In this document: positions 12,500 through 23,850 of the stretch, in pieces
Position numbering within the stretch: position 1 is the first letter of the stretch
Layout of the letters: each line of letters opens with the position of its first letter
Assembly (NCBI GenBank): GCA_963556195.1
Contig: CAUVYP010001198.1
Span: forward strand, 310,001 to 374,000
Direction: 5' to 3'
Length of the DNA: 64,000 bases
DNA from: Sepiola atlantica
Taxonomy: Eukaryota > Mollusca > Cephalopoda > Sepiida > Sepiolidae
Notes under the pieces: generated by a model
Databases searched by the model: none
What the model was told of the DNA's origin: nothing
What the model saw: only the letters and a program-made list of their open reading frames with translations
Made by a program: the position numbers and the translations under genes

Positions 12500-14060
12500 T
12501 TAGCGCGTTTTAAAGTTGATATCGCTTTTGTTAATAACTTCCACATTTATTCGAATTGTACCACGAAACTTTGCAGACAGTTGCGGATAGGCCTTTTCTA
12601 CTAAAGTACCAAGTTTCAGAAGTGCAGCTCTTGTACTGCCGGAGATATGTCGATACAAACTGAATACGCAAAACATCAACAAAATTTAGCGCGTTTTAAA
12701 GTTTATATCGCTTTTGTTAATAACTTCCACATTTATTCGAATTGTGCCACGAAACTTTGCAGACCGTCGCGGAGTACTGTTTTCTACTGAAGCAGTAAGT
12801 TTCAGAAGTGCAGCTTTTGTACTGCCGGAGATATGTCGATACAAACTGAATACGCAAAACATCAACAAAATTTAGCGCGTTTTAAAGTTGATATCGCTTT
12901 TGTTAATAACTTCCACATTTATTCGAATTGTACCACGAAACTTTGCAGACAGTCGCGGATAGGCCTTTTCTACTGAAGTACCAAATTTCAGAAGTGCAGC
13001 TCTTGTACTGCCGGAGATATGTAGATACAAACTGAATACGCAAAACATGAACAAAATTTAGCGCGTTTTAAAGTTGATATCGCTTTTGTTAATAACTTCA
13101 ATATTTATTCGAATTGTACCACGAAACTTTGCAGACAGTCGCGGATAGGCTTTTTCTACTGAAGTACCAAGTTTCAGAAGTGCAGCTCTTGTACTGCCGG
13201 AGATATGTCGATACAAACTGAATACGCAAAACATGAACAAAATTTAGCGCGTTTTAAAGTTGATATCGCTTTTGTTAATAACTTCCACATTTATTCGAAT
13301 TGTGCCACGAAACTTTGCAGACAGTCGCGGAGACATGTTTTCAACTGAAGTACCAAGTTTCAGAAGTGCAGCTCTTGTACTGCCGGAGATATGTCGATAC
13401 AAACTGAATACGCAAAACATCAACAAAATTTAGCGCGTTTTAAAGTTGATATCGCTTTTGTTAAAAACTTCCACATTTATTCGAATTGTGCCACGAAACT
13501 TTGCAGACAGTCGCGAAGACAGATTTACTACTGAAGTACTAAGTTTCTAGAAGTGCAGCTCTTGTACTGCCGGAGATATGTCGATACAAACTGAATACGC
13601 AAAACATCAACAAAATTTAGCGCGTTTTAAAGTTGATATCTCTTTTGTTAATAACTTCCACATTTATTCGAATTGTACCACGAAACTTTGCAGACAGTCG
13701 CGAATAGGCCTTTTCTACTGAAGTACCAAGTTTCAGAAGTGCATCTCTTGTACTGCCGGAGATATGTCGATACAAACTGAATACGCAAAACATCAACAAA
13801 ATTTAGCGCGTTTTAAAGTTGATATCTCTTTTGTTAATAACTTCCCCATTTATTCGAATTGTGCCACGAAACTTTGCAGACAGTCGCGGAGACATGTTTT
13901 CTACTGAAGTACCAAGTTCCAGAAGTGCAGCTTTTGTACTGCCGGAGATATGTCGATACAAACTGAATACGCAAAATATGAACAAAATTTAGCGCGTTTT
14001 AAAGTTGATATCGCTTTTGTTAATAACTTCCACATTTATTCGAATTCTGCCACGAAACTT
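12500..14060. repeat. Higher-order repeat, 10-mer, copy 2 (partial)
   Basis: Eight full monomers and the left part of a ninth match the copy starting at 10639. In the ninth unit (13989) the left half has the EcoRI variant like 12128, but the right half switches to the CAGATTTAC window with an XbaI site, and the array then continues with the 14176 series. The copy therefore ends inside a monomer, as expected for an exchange point. Confidence 0.8.
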
Positions 14061-14175
14061 TGCAGACAGTCGCGGAGACAGATTTACTACTGAAGTACTA
14101 AGTTTCTAGAAGTGCAGCTCTTGTACTGCCAGAGATATGTCGATACAAACTGAATACGCAAAACATCAACAAAAT
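13989..14175. other. Hybrid monomer joining two series
   Basis: The left half carries GAATTCTGCC, the same as 12128 and 12314. The right half carries CAGATTTAC and TCTAGA. It links the end of the 10-mer copy to a third copy of the 4685-5986 series. The switch lies between about 14050 and 14085. Confidence 0.65.
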
Positions 14176-15477
14176 TTAGCGCGTTTTAAAGTTGATATCG
14201 CTTTTGTAAATAACTTCCACATTTATTCGAATTGTACCACGAAACTTTGCAGACAGTCGCGGAAAAGCCTCTTCAACTAGAGTACCAAGTTTCAGAAGTG
14301 CAGCTTTTGTACTGCCGGAGATATGTCGATACAAACTGAATACGCAAAACATCAACAAAATTTAGCGCGTTTTAAGGTTGAAATCACTTTTGTTTATAAC
14401 TTCCACATTTATTCGAATTGTGCAACGAAACTTTGCAGACAGTCGCGGAGACAGATTTTCTACTGAGGTACCAAGTTTCAGAAGTGCAGCTCTTGTACTG
14501 CAGGATATATGTCGATACAAACTTAATACGCAAAACATCAACAAAATTTAGCGCGTTTAAAAGTGGATATCGCTTTTGTTAATAACTTCCACATTTATTC
14601 GAATTGTGCCACGAAACTTTGCAGACAGTCCCGGAGATCTGTTTTCTACTGAAGTACCAAGTTTCAGAAGTGCAGCTTTTGTACTGCCGGAGATATGTCG
14701 ATACAAACTGAATACGCAAAACATGAACAACATTTAGCGCGTTTTAAAGTTGATATCGCTTTTGTTAATAACTTCCACATTTATTCGAATTCTGCCACGA
14801 AACTTTGCAGACAGTCGCGGAGACAGATTTACTACTGGAGTACCAAGTTTCAGAAGTGCAGCTCTTGTACTGCCGGAGATATGTCGATACAAACTGAATA
14901 CGCAAAACATCAACAAAATTTAGCGCGTTTTAAAGTTGATATCGCTTTTGTTAATAACTTCCACATTTATTCGAATTGTGCCACGAAACTTTGCAGACAG
15001 TCGCGGAGACATGTTTGCTACTGAAGTACCAAGTTTCAGCAGTGCAGCTCTTGTACTGCCGGAGATATGTCGATACAAACTGAATACGCAAAACATCAAC
15101 AAAATTTAGTCCGTTTTAAAGTTGATATCGCTTTTGTTAATAACTTCCACATTTATTCGAATTGTACCACGAAACTTTGCAGACAGTCGCAGAGAACTGT
15201 TTGCTACTGAAGTACTAAGTTTCAGAAGTGCAGCTTTTGTACTGCCGGAGATATGTCGATACAAACTGAATACGCAAAACATCAACAAAATTTAGCGCGT
15301 TTTAAAGTTGATATCGCTTTTGTTAATAACTTCCACATTTATTCGAATTGTACCACGAAACTTTGCAGACAGTTGCGGATAGGCCTTTTCTACTAAAGTA
15401 CCAAGTTTCAGAAGTGCAGCTCTTGTACTGCCGGAGATATGTCGATACAAACTGAATACGCAAAACATCAACAAAAT
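14176..15477. repeat. Third copy of the 4685-5986 series
   Basis: The monomers at 14176, 14362, 14548, 14734, 14920, 15106 and 15292 match 4685, 4871, 5057, 5243, 5429, 5615 and 5801, and also 8408 to 9523. Shared rarities include CTAGAGTACC in the first, GAGGTACC and GGATATATG in the second, GTCCCGGAGATC in the third, and CATGTTTGC in the fifth. The copies are about 9.5 kb and 5.8 kb apart with other units between them. Confidence 0.85.
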
Positions 15478-17337
15478 TTAGCGCGTTTTAAAGTTTATAT
15501 CGCTTTTGTTAATAACTTCCACATTTATTCGAATTGTGCCACGCAACTTTGCAGACCGTCGCGGAGTACTGTTTTCTACTGAAGTAGTACGTTTCAGAAG
15601 TGCAGCTTTTGTTCTGCCGGAGATATGTCGATACAAACTGAATACGCAAAACATCAACAAAATTTAGCGCGTTTTAAAGTTGATATCGCTTTTGTTAATA
15701 ACTTCCACATTTATTCGAATTGTACCACGAAACTTTGCAGACAGTCGCGGATAGGCCTTTTCTACTGAAGTACCAAATTTCAGAAGTGCAGCTCTTGTAC
15801 TGCCGGAGATATGTCGATACAAACTGAATACGCAAAACATGAACAAAATTTAGCGCGTTTTAAAGTTGATATCGCTTTTGTTAATAACTTCAATATTTAT
15901 TCGAATTGTACCACGAAACTTTGCAGACAGTCGCGGATAGGCTTTTTCTACTGAAGTACCAAGTTTCAGAAGTGCAGCTCTTGTACTGCCGGAGATATGT
16001 CGATACAAACTGAATACGCAAAACATGAACAAAATTTAGCGCGTTTTAAAGTTGATATCGCTTTTGTTAATAACTTCCACATTTATTCGAATTGTGCCAC
16101 GAAACTTTGCAGACAGTCGCGGAGACATGTTTTCTACTGAAGTACCAAGTTTCAGCAGTGCAGCTCTTGTACTGCCGGAGATATGTCGATACAAACTGAA
16201 TACGCAAAACATCAACAAAATTTAGCGCGTTTTAAAGTTGATATCGCTTTTGTTAATAACTTCCACATTTATTCGAATTGTACCACGAAACTTTGCAGAC
16301 AGTCGCAGAGAACTGTTTTCTACTGAAGTACTAAGTTTCAGGAGTGCAGCTTTTGTACTGCCGGAGATATGTCGATACAAACTGAATACGCAAAACATCA
16401 ACAAAATTTAGCGCGTTTTAAAGTTGATATCGCTTTTGTTAATAACTTCCACATTTATTCGAATTGTACCACGAAACTTTGCAGACAGTTGCGGATAGGC
16501 CTTTTCTACTAAAGTACCAAGTTTCAGAAGTGCAGCTCTTGTACTGCCGGAGATATGTCGATACAAACTGAATACGCAAAACATCAATAAAATTTAGCGC
16601 GTTTTAAAGTTGATATCGCTTTTGTTAATAACTTCCACATTTATTCGAATTGTGCCACGAAACTTTGCAGACCGTCGCGGAGTACTGTTTTCTACTGAAG
16701 TACCAAGTTTCAGAAGTGCAGCTTTTGTACTGCCGGAGATATGTCGATACAAACTGAATACGCAAAACATCAACAAAATTTAGCGCGTTTTAAAGTTGAT
16801 ATCGCTTTTGTTAATAACTTCAACATTTATTCGAATTGTACCACGAAACTTTGCAGACAGTCGCGGATAGGCCTTTTCTACTGAAGTACCACATTTCAGA
16901 AGTGCAGCTCTTGTACTGCCGGAGATATGTCGATACAAACTGAATACGCAAAACATGAACAAAATTTAGCGCGTTTTAAAGTTGATATCGCTTTTGTTAA
17001 TAACTTCAATATTTATTCGAATTGTACCACGAAACTTTGCAGACAGTCGCGGATAGGCCTTTTCTACTGAAGTACCAAGTTTCAGAAGTGCAGCTCTTGT
17101 ACTGCCGGAGATATGTCGATACAAACTGAATACGCAAAACATGAACAAAATTTAGCGCGTTTTAAAGTTGATATCGCTTTTGTTAATAACTTCCACATTT
17201 ATTCGAATTGTGCCACGAAACTTTGCAGACAGTCGCGGAGACATGTTTTCAACTGAAGTACCAAGGTTCAGAAGTGCAGCTCTTGTACTGCCGGAGATAT
17301 GTCAATACAAACTGAATACGCAAAACATCAACAAAAT
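15292..17337. repeat. 6-mer, one full and one 5/6 copy
   Basis: The copies start at 15292 and 16408, 1116 bp apart. The second keeps five of the six monomers: 16594, 16780, 16966 and 17152 follow 15478, 15664, 15850 and 16036. Then 17338 departs from 16222. It is the same module as at 9523 and 10639. The 15478 monomer has private changes such as GCAACTTTGC. Confidence 0.75.
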
Positions 17338-17896
17338 TTAGCGCGTTTTAAAGTTGATATCGCTTTTGTTAATAACTTCCACATTTATTCGAATTGTACA
17401 ACGAAACTTTGCAGACAGTCGCGGATAGGCCTTTTCTACTGAAGTACCAAGTTTCAGAAGTGCAGCTCTTGTACTGCCGGAGATATGTCGATACAAACTG
17501 AATACGCAAAACATCAACAAAATTTAGCGCGTTTTAAAGTTGATATCGCTTTTGTTAATAACTTCCACATTTATTCGAATTGTGCCACGAAACTTTGCAG
17601 ACAGTCGCGGAGACATGTTTTCTACTGAAGTACCAAATTCCAGAAGTGCAGCTTTTGTACTGCCGGAGATATGTCGATACAAACTGAATACGCAAAACAT
17701 GAACAAAATTTAGCGCGTTTTAAAGTTGATATCGCTTTTGTTAAAAACTTCCACATTTATTCGAATTGTGCCACGAAACTTTGCAGACAGTCGCGGAGAC
17801 AGATTTACTACTGAAGTACTAAGTTTCTAGAAGTGCAGCTCTTGTACTGCCAGAGATATGTCGATACAAACTGAATACGCAAAACATCAACAAAAT
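17338..17896. repeat. Transitional monomers
   Basis: Three monomers start at 17338, 17524 and 17710. The last is an XbaI unit of 187 bp that opens the next large block. I see no tandem higher-order copy that includes the first two. Confidence 0.6.
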
Positions 17897-19012
17897 TTAG
17901 CGCGTTTTAAAGTTGATATCTCTTTTGTTAATAACTTCCACATTTATTCGAATTGTACCACGAAACTTTGCAGACAGTCGCGGAAAGGCCTCTTCAACTG
18001 AAGTACCAAGTTTCAGAAGTGCAGCTATTGTACTGCCGGAGATATGTCGATACAAACTGAATACGCAAAACATCAACAAAATTTAGCGCGTTTTAAGGTT
18101 GATATCGCTTTTGTTTATAACTTCCACATTTATTCGAATTGTGCAACGAAACTTTGCAGACAGTCGCGGAGACAGATTTTCTACTGAAGTACCAAGTTTC
18201 AGAAGTGCAGCTCTTGTACTGCCGGAGATATGTCGATACAAACTTAATACGCAACACATCAACAAAATTTAGCGCGTTTTAAAGTGGATATCGCTTTTGT
18301 TAATAACTTCCACATTTATTCGAATTGTGCCACGAAACTTTGCAGACAGTCGCGGAGACATGTTTTCTACTGAAGTACCAAGTTTCAGAAGTGCAGCTTT
18401 TGTACTGCCGGAGATATGTCGATACAAACTGAATACGCAAAACATGAACAACATTTAGCGCGTTTTAAAGTTGATATCGCTTTTGTTAATAACTTCCACA
18501 TTTATTCGAATTCTGCCACGAAACTTTGCAGACAGTCGCGGAGACAGATTTACTACTGAAGTACCAAGTTTCAAAAGTGCAGCTTTTGTACTGCCGGAGA
18601 TATGTCGATACAAACTGAATACGCAAAACATCAACAAAATTTAGCGCGTTTTAAAGTTGATATCGCTTTTGTTAATAACTTCCACATTTATTCGAATTGT
18701 GCCACGAAACTTTGCAGACAGTCGCGGAGACATGTTATCTACTGAAGTAACAAGTTTCAGCAGTGCAGCTCTTGTACTGCCGGAGATATGTCGATACAAA
18801 CTGAATACGCAAAACATCAACAAAATTTAGCGCGTTTTAAAGTTGATATCGCTTTTGTTAATAACTTCCACATTTATTCGAATTGTACCACGAAACTTTG
18901 CAGACAGTCGCAGAGAACTGTTTTCTACTGAAGTACTAAGTTTCAGAAGTGCAGCTTTTGTACTGCCGGAGATATGTCGATACAAACTGAATACGCAAAA
19001 CATCAACAAAAT

Positions 19013-20128
19013 TTAGCGCGTTTTAAAGTTGATATCGCTTTTGTTAATAACTTCCACATTTATTCGAATTGTACCACGAAACTTTGCAGACAGTCGCGGA
19101 TAGGCATTTTCTACTAAAGTACCAAGTTTCAGAAGTGCAGCTCTTGTACTGCCGGAGATATGTCGATACAAACTGAATACGCAAAACATCAACAAAATTT
19201 AGCGCGTTTTAAAGTTGATATCGCTTTTGTTAATAACTTCCACATTTATTCGAATTGTGCCACGAAACTTTGCAGACCGTCGCGGAGTACTGTTTTCTAC
19301 TGAAGTACCAAGTTTCAGAAGTGCAGCTTTTGTACTGCCGGAGATATGTCGATACAAACTGAATACGCAAAACATCAACAAAATTTAGCGCGTTTTAAAG
19401 TTGATATCGCTTTTGTTAATAACTTCCACATTTATTCGAATTGTACCACGAAACTTTGCAGACAGTCGCGGATAGGCCTTTTCTACTGAAGTACTAAATT
19501 TCAGAAGTGCAGCTCTTGTACTGCCGGAGATATGTCGATACAAACTGAATACGCAAAACATCAACAAAATTTAGCGCGTTTTAAAGTTGATATCGCTTTT
19601 GTTAATAACTTCCACATTTATTCGAATTGTACCACGAAACTTTGCAGACAGTCGCGGATAGGCATTTTCTACTAAAGTACCAAGTTTCAGAAGTGCAGCT
19701 CTTGTACTGCCGGAGATATGTCGATACAAACTGAATACGCAAAACATCAACAAAATTTAGCGCGTTTTAAAGTTGATATCGCTTTTGTTAATAACTTCCA
19801 CATTTATTCGAATTGTGCCACGAAACTTTGCAGACCGTCGCGGAGTACTGTTTTCTACTGAAGTACCAAGTTTCAGAAGTGCAGCTTTTGTACTGCCGGA
19901 GATATGTCGATACAAACTGAATACGCAAAACATCAACAAAATTTAGCGCGTTTTAAAGTTGATATCGCTTTTGTTAATAACTTCCACATTTATTCGAATT
20001 GTACCACGAAACTTTGCAGACAGTCGCGGATAGGCCTTTTCTACTGAAGTACTAAATTTCAGAAGTGCAGCTCTTGTACTGCCGGAGATATGTCGATACA
20101 AACTGAATACGCAAAACATCAACAAAAT
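19013..20128. repeat. Tandem triplet, 2 x 558 bp
   Basis: The three monomers at 19013, 19199 and 19385 (windows GGCATTTTC, GTACTG and GGCCTTTTC with TACTAAATTTC) are repeated at 19571, 19757 and 19943. The same doubled triplet occurs at 21060-22175, so the doubling came before the surrounding 2047 bp duplication. Confidence 0.9.
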
Positions 20129-20315
20129 TTAGCGCGTTTTAAAGTTGATATCGCTTTTGTTAAAAACTTCCACATTTATTCGAATTGTACCACGAAACTT
20201 TGCAGACAGTCGCGGAGACAGATTTACTACTGAAGTACTAAGTTTCTAGAAGTGCAGCTCTTGTACTGCCAGAGATATGTCGATACAAACTGAATACGCA
20301 AAACATCAACAAAAT

Positions 20316-20501
20316 TTAGCGCGTTTTAAAGTTGATATCTCTTTTGTTAATAACTTCCACATTTATTCGAATTGTACCACGAAACTTTGCAGACAGTCGC
20401 GGAAAGGCCTCTTCAACTGAAGTACCAAGTTTCAGAAGTGCAGCTTTTGTACTGCCGGAGATATGTCGATACAAACTGAATACGCAAAACATGAACAACA
20501 T
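20316..20501. other. Hybrid monomer at the 2047 bp junction
   Basis: The left part (GATATCTC and the AAGGCCTCTTCAAC window) is that of the unit at 17897. The right part (CAGCTTTTG and CATGAACAACATTT) is that of 18269. The intervening unit type of 18083 is missing. The switch lies between 20418 and 20446, where the two parents are identical. This is the junction expected from one unequal exchange. Confidence 0.85.
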
Positions 20502-22362
20502 TTAGCGCGTTTTAAAGTTGATATCGCTTTTGTTAATAACTTCCACATTTATTCGAATTCTGCCACGAAACTTTGCAGACAGTCGCGGAGACAGATTTAC
20601 TACTGAAGTACCAAGTTTCAAAAGTGCAGCTTTTGTACTGCCGGAGATATGTCGATACAAACTGAATACGCAAAACATCAACAAAATTTAGCGCGTTTTA
20701 AAGTTGATATCGCTTTTGTTAATAACTTCCACATTTATTCGAATTGTGCCACGAAACTTTGCAGACAGTCGCGGAGACATGTTATCTACTGAAGTAACAA
20801 GTTTCAGCAGTGCAGCTCTTGTACTGCCGGAGATATGTCGATACAAACTGAATACGCAAAACATCAACAAAATTTAGCGCGTTTTAAAGTTGATATCGCT
20901 TTTGTTAATAACTTCCACATTTATTCGAATTGTACCACGAAACTTTGCAGACAGTCGCAGAGAACTGTTTTCTACTGAAGTACTAAGTTTCAGAAGTGCA
21001 GCTTTTGTACTGCCGGAGATATGTCGATACAAACTGAATACGCAAAACATCAACAAAATTTAGCGCGTTTTAAAGTTGATATCGCTTTTGTTAATAACTT
21101 CCACATTTATTCGAATTGTACCACGAAACTTTGCAGACAGTCGCGGATAGGCATTTTCTACTAAAGTACCAAGTTTCAGAAGTGCAGCTCTTGTACTGCC
21201 GGAGATATGTCGATACAAACTGAATACGCAAAACATCAACAAAATTTAGCGCGTTTTAAAGTTGATATCGCTTTTGTTAATAACTTCCACATTTATTCGA
21301 ATTGTGCCACGAAACTTTGCAGACCGTCGCGGAGTACTGTTTTCTACTGAAGTACCAAGTTTCAGAAGTGCAGCTTTTGTACTGCCGGAGATATGTCGAT
21401 ACAAACTGAATACGCAAAACATCAACAAAATTTAGCGCGTTTTAAAGTTGATATCGCTTTTGTTAATAACTTCCACATTTATTCGAATTGTACCACGAAA
21501 CTTTGCAGACAGTCGCGGATAGGCCTTTTCTACTGAAGTACTAAATTTCAGAAGTGCAGCTCTTGTACTGCCGGAGATATGTCGATACAAACTGAATACG
21601 CAAAACATCAACAAAATTTAGCGCGTTTTAAAGTTGATATCGCTTTTGTTAATAACTTCCACATTTATTCGAATTGTACCACGAAACTTTGCAGACAGTC
21701 GCGGATAGGCATTTTCTACTAAAGTACCAAGTTTCAGAAGTGCAGCTCTTGTACTGCCGGAGATATGTCGATACAAACTGAATACGCAAAACATCAACAA
21801 AATTTAGCGCGTTTTAAAGTTGATATCGCTTTTGTTAATAACTTCCACATTTATTCGAATTGTGCCACGAAACTTTGCAGACCGTCGCGGAGTACTGTTT
21901 TCTACTGAAGTACCAAGTTTCAGAAGTGCAGCTTTTGTACTGCCGGAGATATGTCGATACAAACTGAATACGCAAAACATCAACAAAATTTAGCGCGTTT
22001 TAAAGTTGATATCGCTTTTGTTAATAACTTCCACATTTATTCGAATTGTACCACGAAACTTTGCAGACAGTCGCGGATAGGCCTTTTCTACTGAAGTACT
22101 AAATTTCAGAAGTGCAGCTCTTGTACTGCCGGAGATATGTCGATACAAACTGAATACGCAAAACATCAACAAAATTTAGCGCGTTTTAAAGTTGATATCG
22201 CTTTTGTTAAAAACTTCCACATTTATTCGAATTGTACCACGAAACTTTGCAGACAGTCGCGGAGACAGATTTACTACTGAAGTACTAAGTTTCTAGAAGT
22301 GCAGCTCTTGTACTGCCAGAGATATGTCGATACAAACTGAATACGCAAAACATCAACAAAAT

Positions 22363-23850
22363 TTAGCGCGTTTTAAAGTTGATATCTCTTTTGTTAATAA
22401 CTTCCACATTTATTCGAATTGTACCACGAAACTTTGCAGACAGTCGCGGAAAGGCCTCTTCAACTGAAGTACCAAGTTTCAGAAGTGCAGCTATTGTACT
22501 GCCGGAGATATGTCGATACAAACTGAATACGCAAAACATCAACAAAATTTAGCGCGTTTTAAGGTTGATATCGCTTTTGTTTATAACTTCCACATTTATT
22601 CGAATTGTGCAACGAAACTTTGCAGACAGTCGCGGAGACAGATTTTCTACTGAAGTACCAAGTTTCAGAAGTGCAGCTCTTGTACTGCCGGAGATATGTC
22701 GATACAAACTTAATACGCAACACATCAACAAAATTTAGCGCGTTTTAAAGTGGATATCGCTTTTGTTAATAACTTCCACATTTATTCGAATTGTGCCACG
22801 AAACTTTGCAGACAGTCGCGGAGACATGTTTTCTACTGAAGTACCAAGTTTCAGAAGTGCAGCTTTTGTACTGCCGGAGATATGTCGATACAAACTGAAT
22901 ACGCAAAACATGAACAACATTTAGCGCGTTTTAAAGTTGATATCGCTTTTGTTAATAACTTCCACATTTATTCGAATTCTGCCACGAAACTTTGCAGACA
23001 GTCGCGGAGACAGATTTACTACTGAAGTACCAAGTTTCAAAAGTGCAGCTTTTGTACTGCCGGAGATATGTCGATACAAACTGAATACGCAAAACATCAA
23101 CAAAATTTAGCGCGTTTTAAAGTTGATATCGCTTTTGTTAATAACTTCCACATTTATTCGAATTGTGCCACGAAACTTTGCAGACAGTCGCGGAGACATG
23201 TTATCTACTGAAGTAACAAGTTTCAGCAGTGCAGCTCTTGTACTGCCGGAGATATGTCGATACAAACTGAATACGCAAAACATCAACAAAATTTAGCGCG
23301 TTTTAAAGTTGATATCGCTTTTGTTAATAACTTCCACATTTATTCGAATTGTACCTCGAAACTTTGCAGACAGTCGCAGAGAACTGTTTTCTACTGAAGT
23401 ACTAAGTTTCAGAAGTGCAGCTTTTGTACTGCCGGAGATATGTCGATACAAACTGAATACGCAAAACATCAACAAAATTTAGCGCGTTTTAAAGTTGATA
23501 TCGCTTTTGTTAATAACTTCCACATTTATTCGAATTGTACCACGAAACTTTGCAGACAGTCGCGGATAGGCATTTTCTACTAAAGTACCAAGTTTCAGAA
23601 GTGCAGCTCTTGTACTGCCGGAGATATGTCGATACAAACTTAATACGCAAAACATCAACAAAATTTAGCGCGTTTTAAAGTTGATATCGCTTTTGTTAAT
23701 AACTTCCACATTTATTCGAATTGTGCCACGAAACTTTGCAGACCGTCGCGGAGTACTGTTTTCTACTGAAGTACCAAGTTTCAGAAGTGCAGCTTTTGTA
23801 CTGCCGGAGATATGTCGATACAAACTGAATACGCAAAACATCAACAAAAT
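22363..23850. repeat. 24-mer, copy 2 (partial)
   Basis: Eight monomers match 17897-19384 in order, with small private changes such as GTACCTCG in the unit at 23293. From 23851 the array follows the GGCC, CTTCAATATT, ACATG order instead, as in the module at 9895-10452. Confidence 0.85.

Larger units (their letters stand above)
17897..22362. repeat. Higher-order repeat, 24-mer, copy 1 (4466 bp)
   Basis: This unit begins right after an XbaI monomer and ends with one (22176). The next copy starts at 22363 with the same rare marks: GATATCTC, CAGCTATTG, CAACACATC and GTGGATATC in the first three monomers. Inside it, 18455-20501 and 20502-22548 are 2047 bp apart and appear identical wherever compared by eye. 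Within each of these a 558 bp triplet is itself doubled. The three levels of nesting give the order of events: triplet doubling, then 2047 bp duplication, then 4466 bp duplication. Confidence 0.88.

Noticed and set aside
17897..22362. Assembly duplication as the sole cause of the identical 2047 bp copies.
   Set aside because: It cannot be excluded without reads, but the hybrid monomer at 20316 is a specific biological junction, and similar junctions exist elsewhere in less identical copies. Real unequal exchange is the simpler reading.
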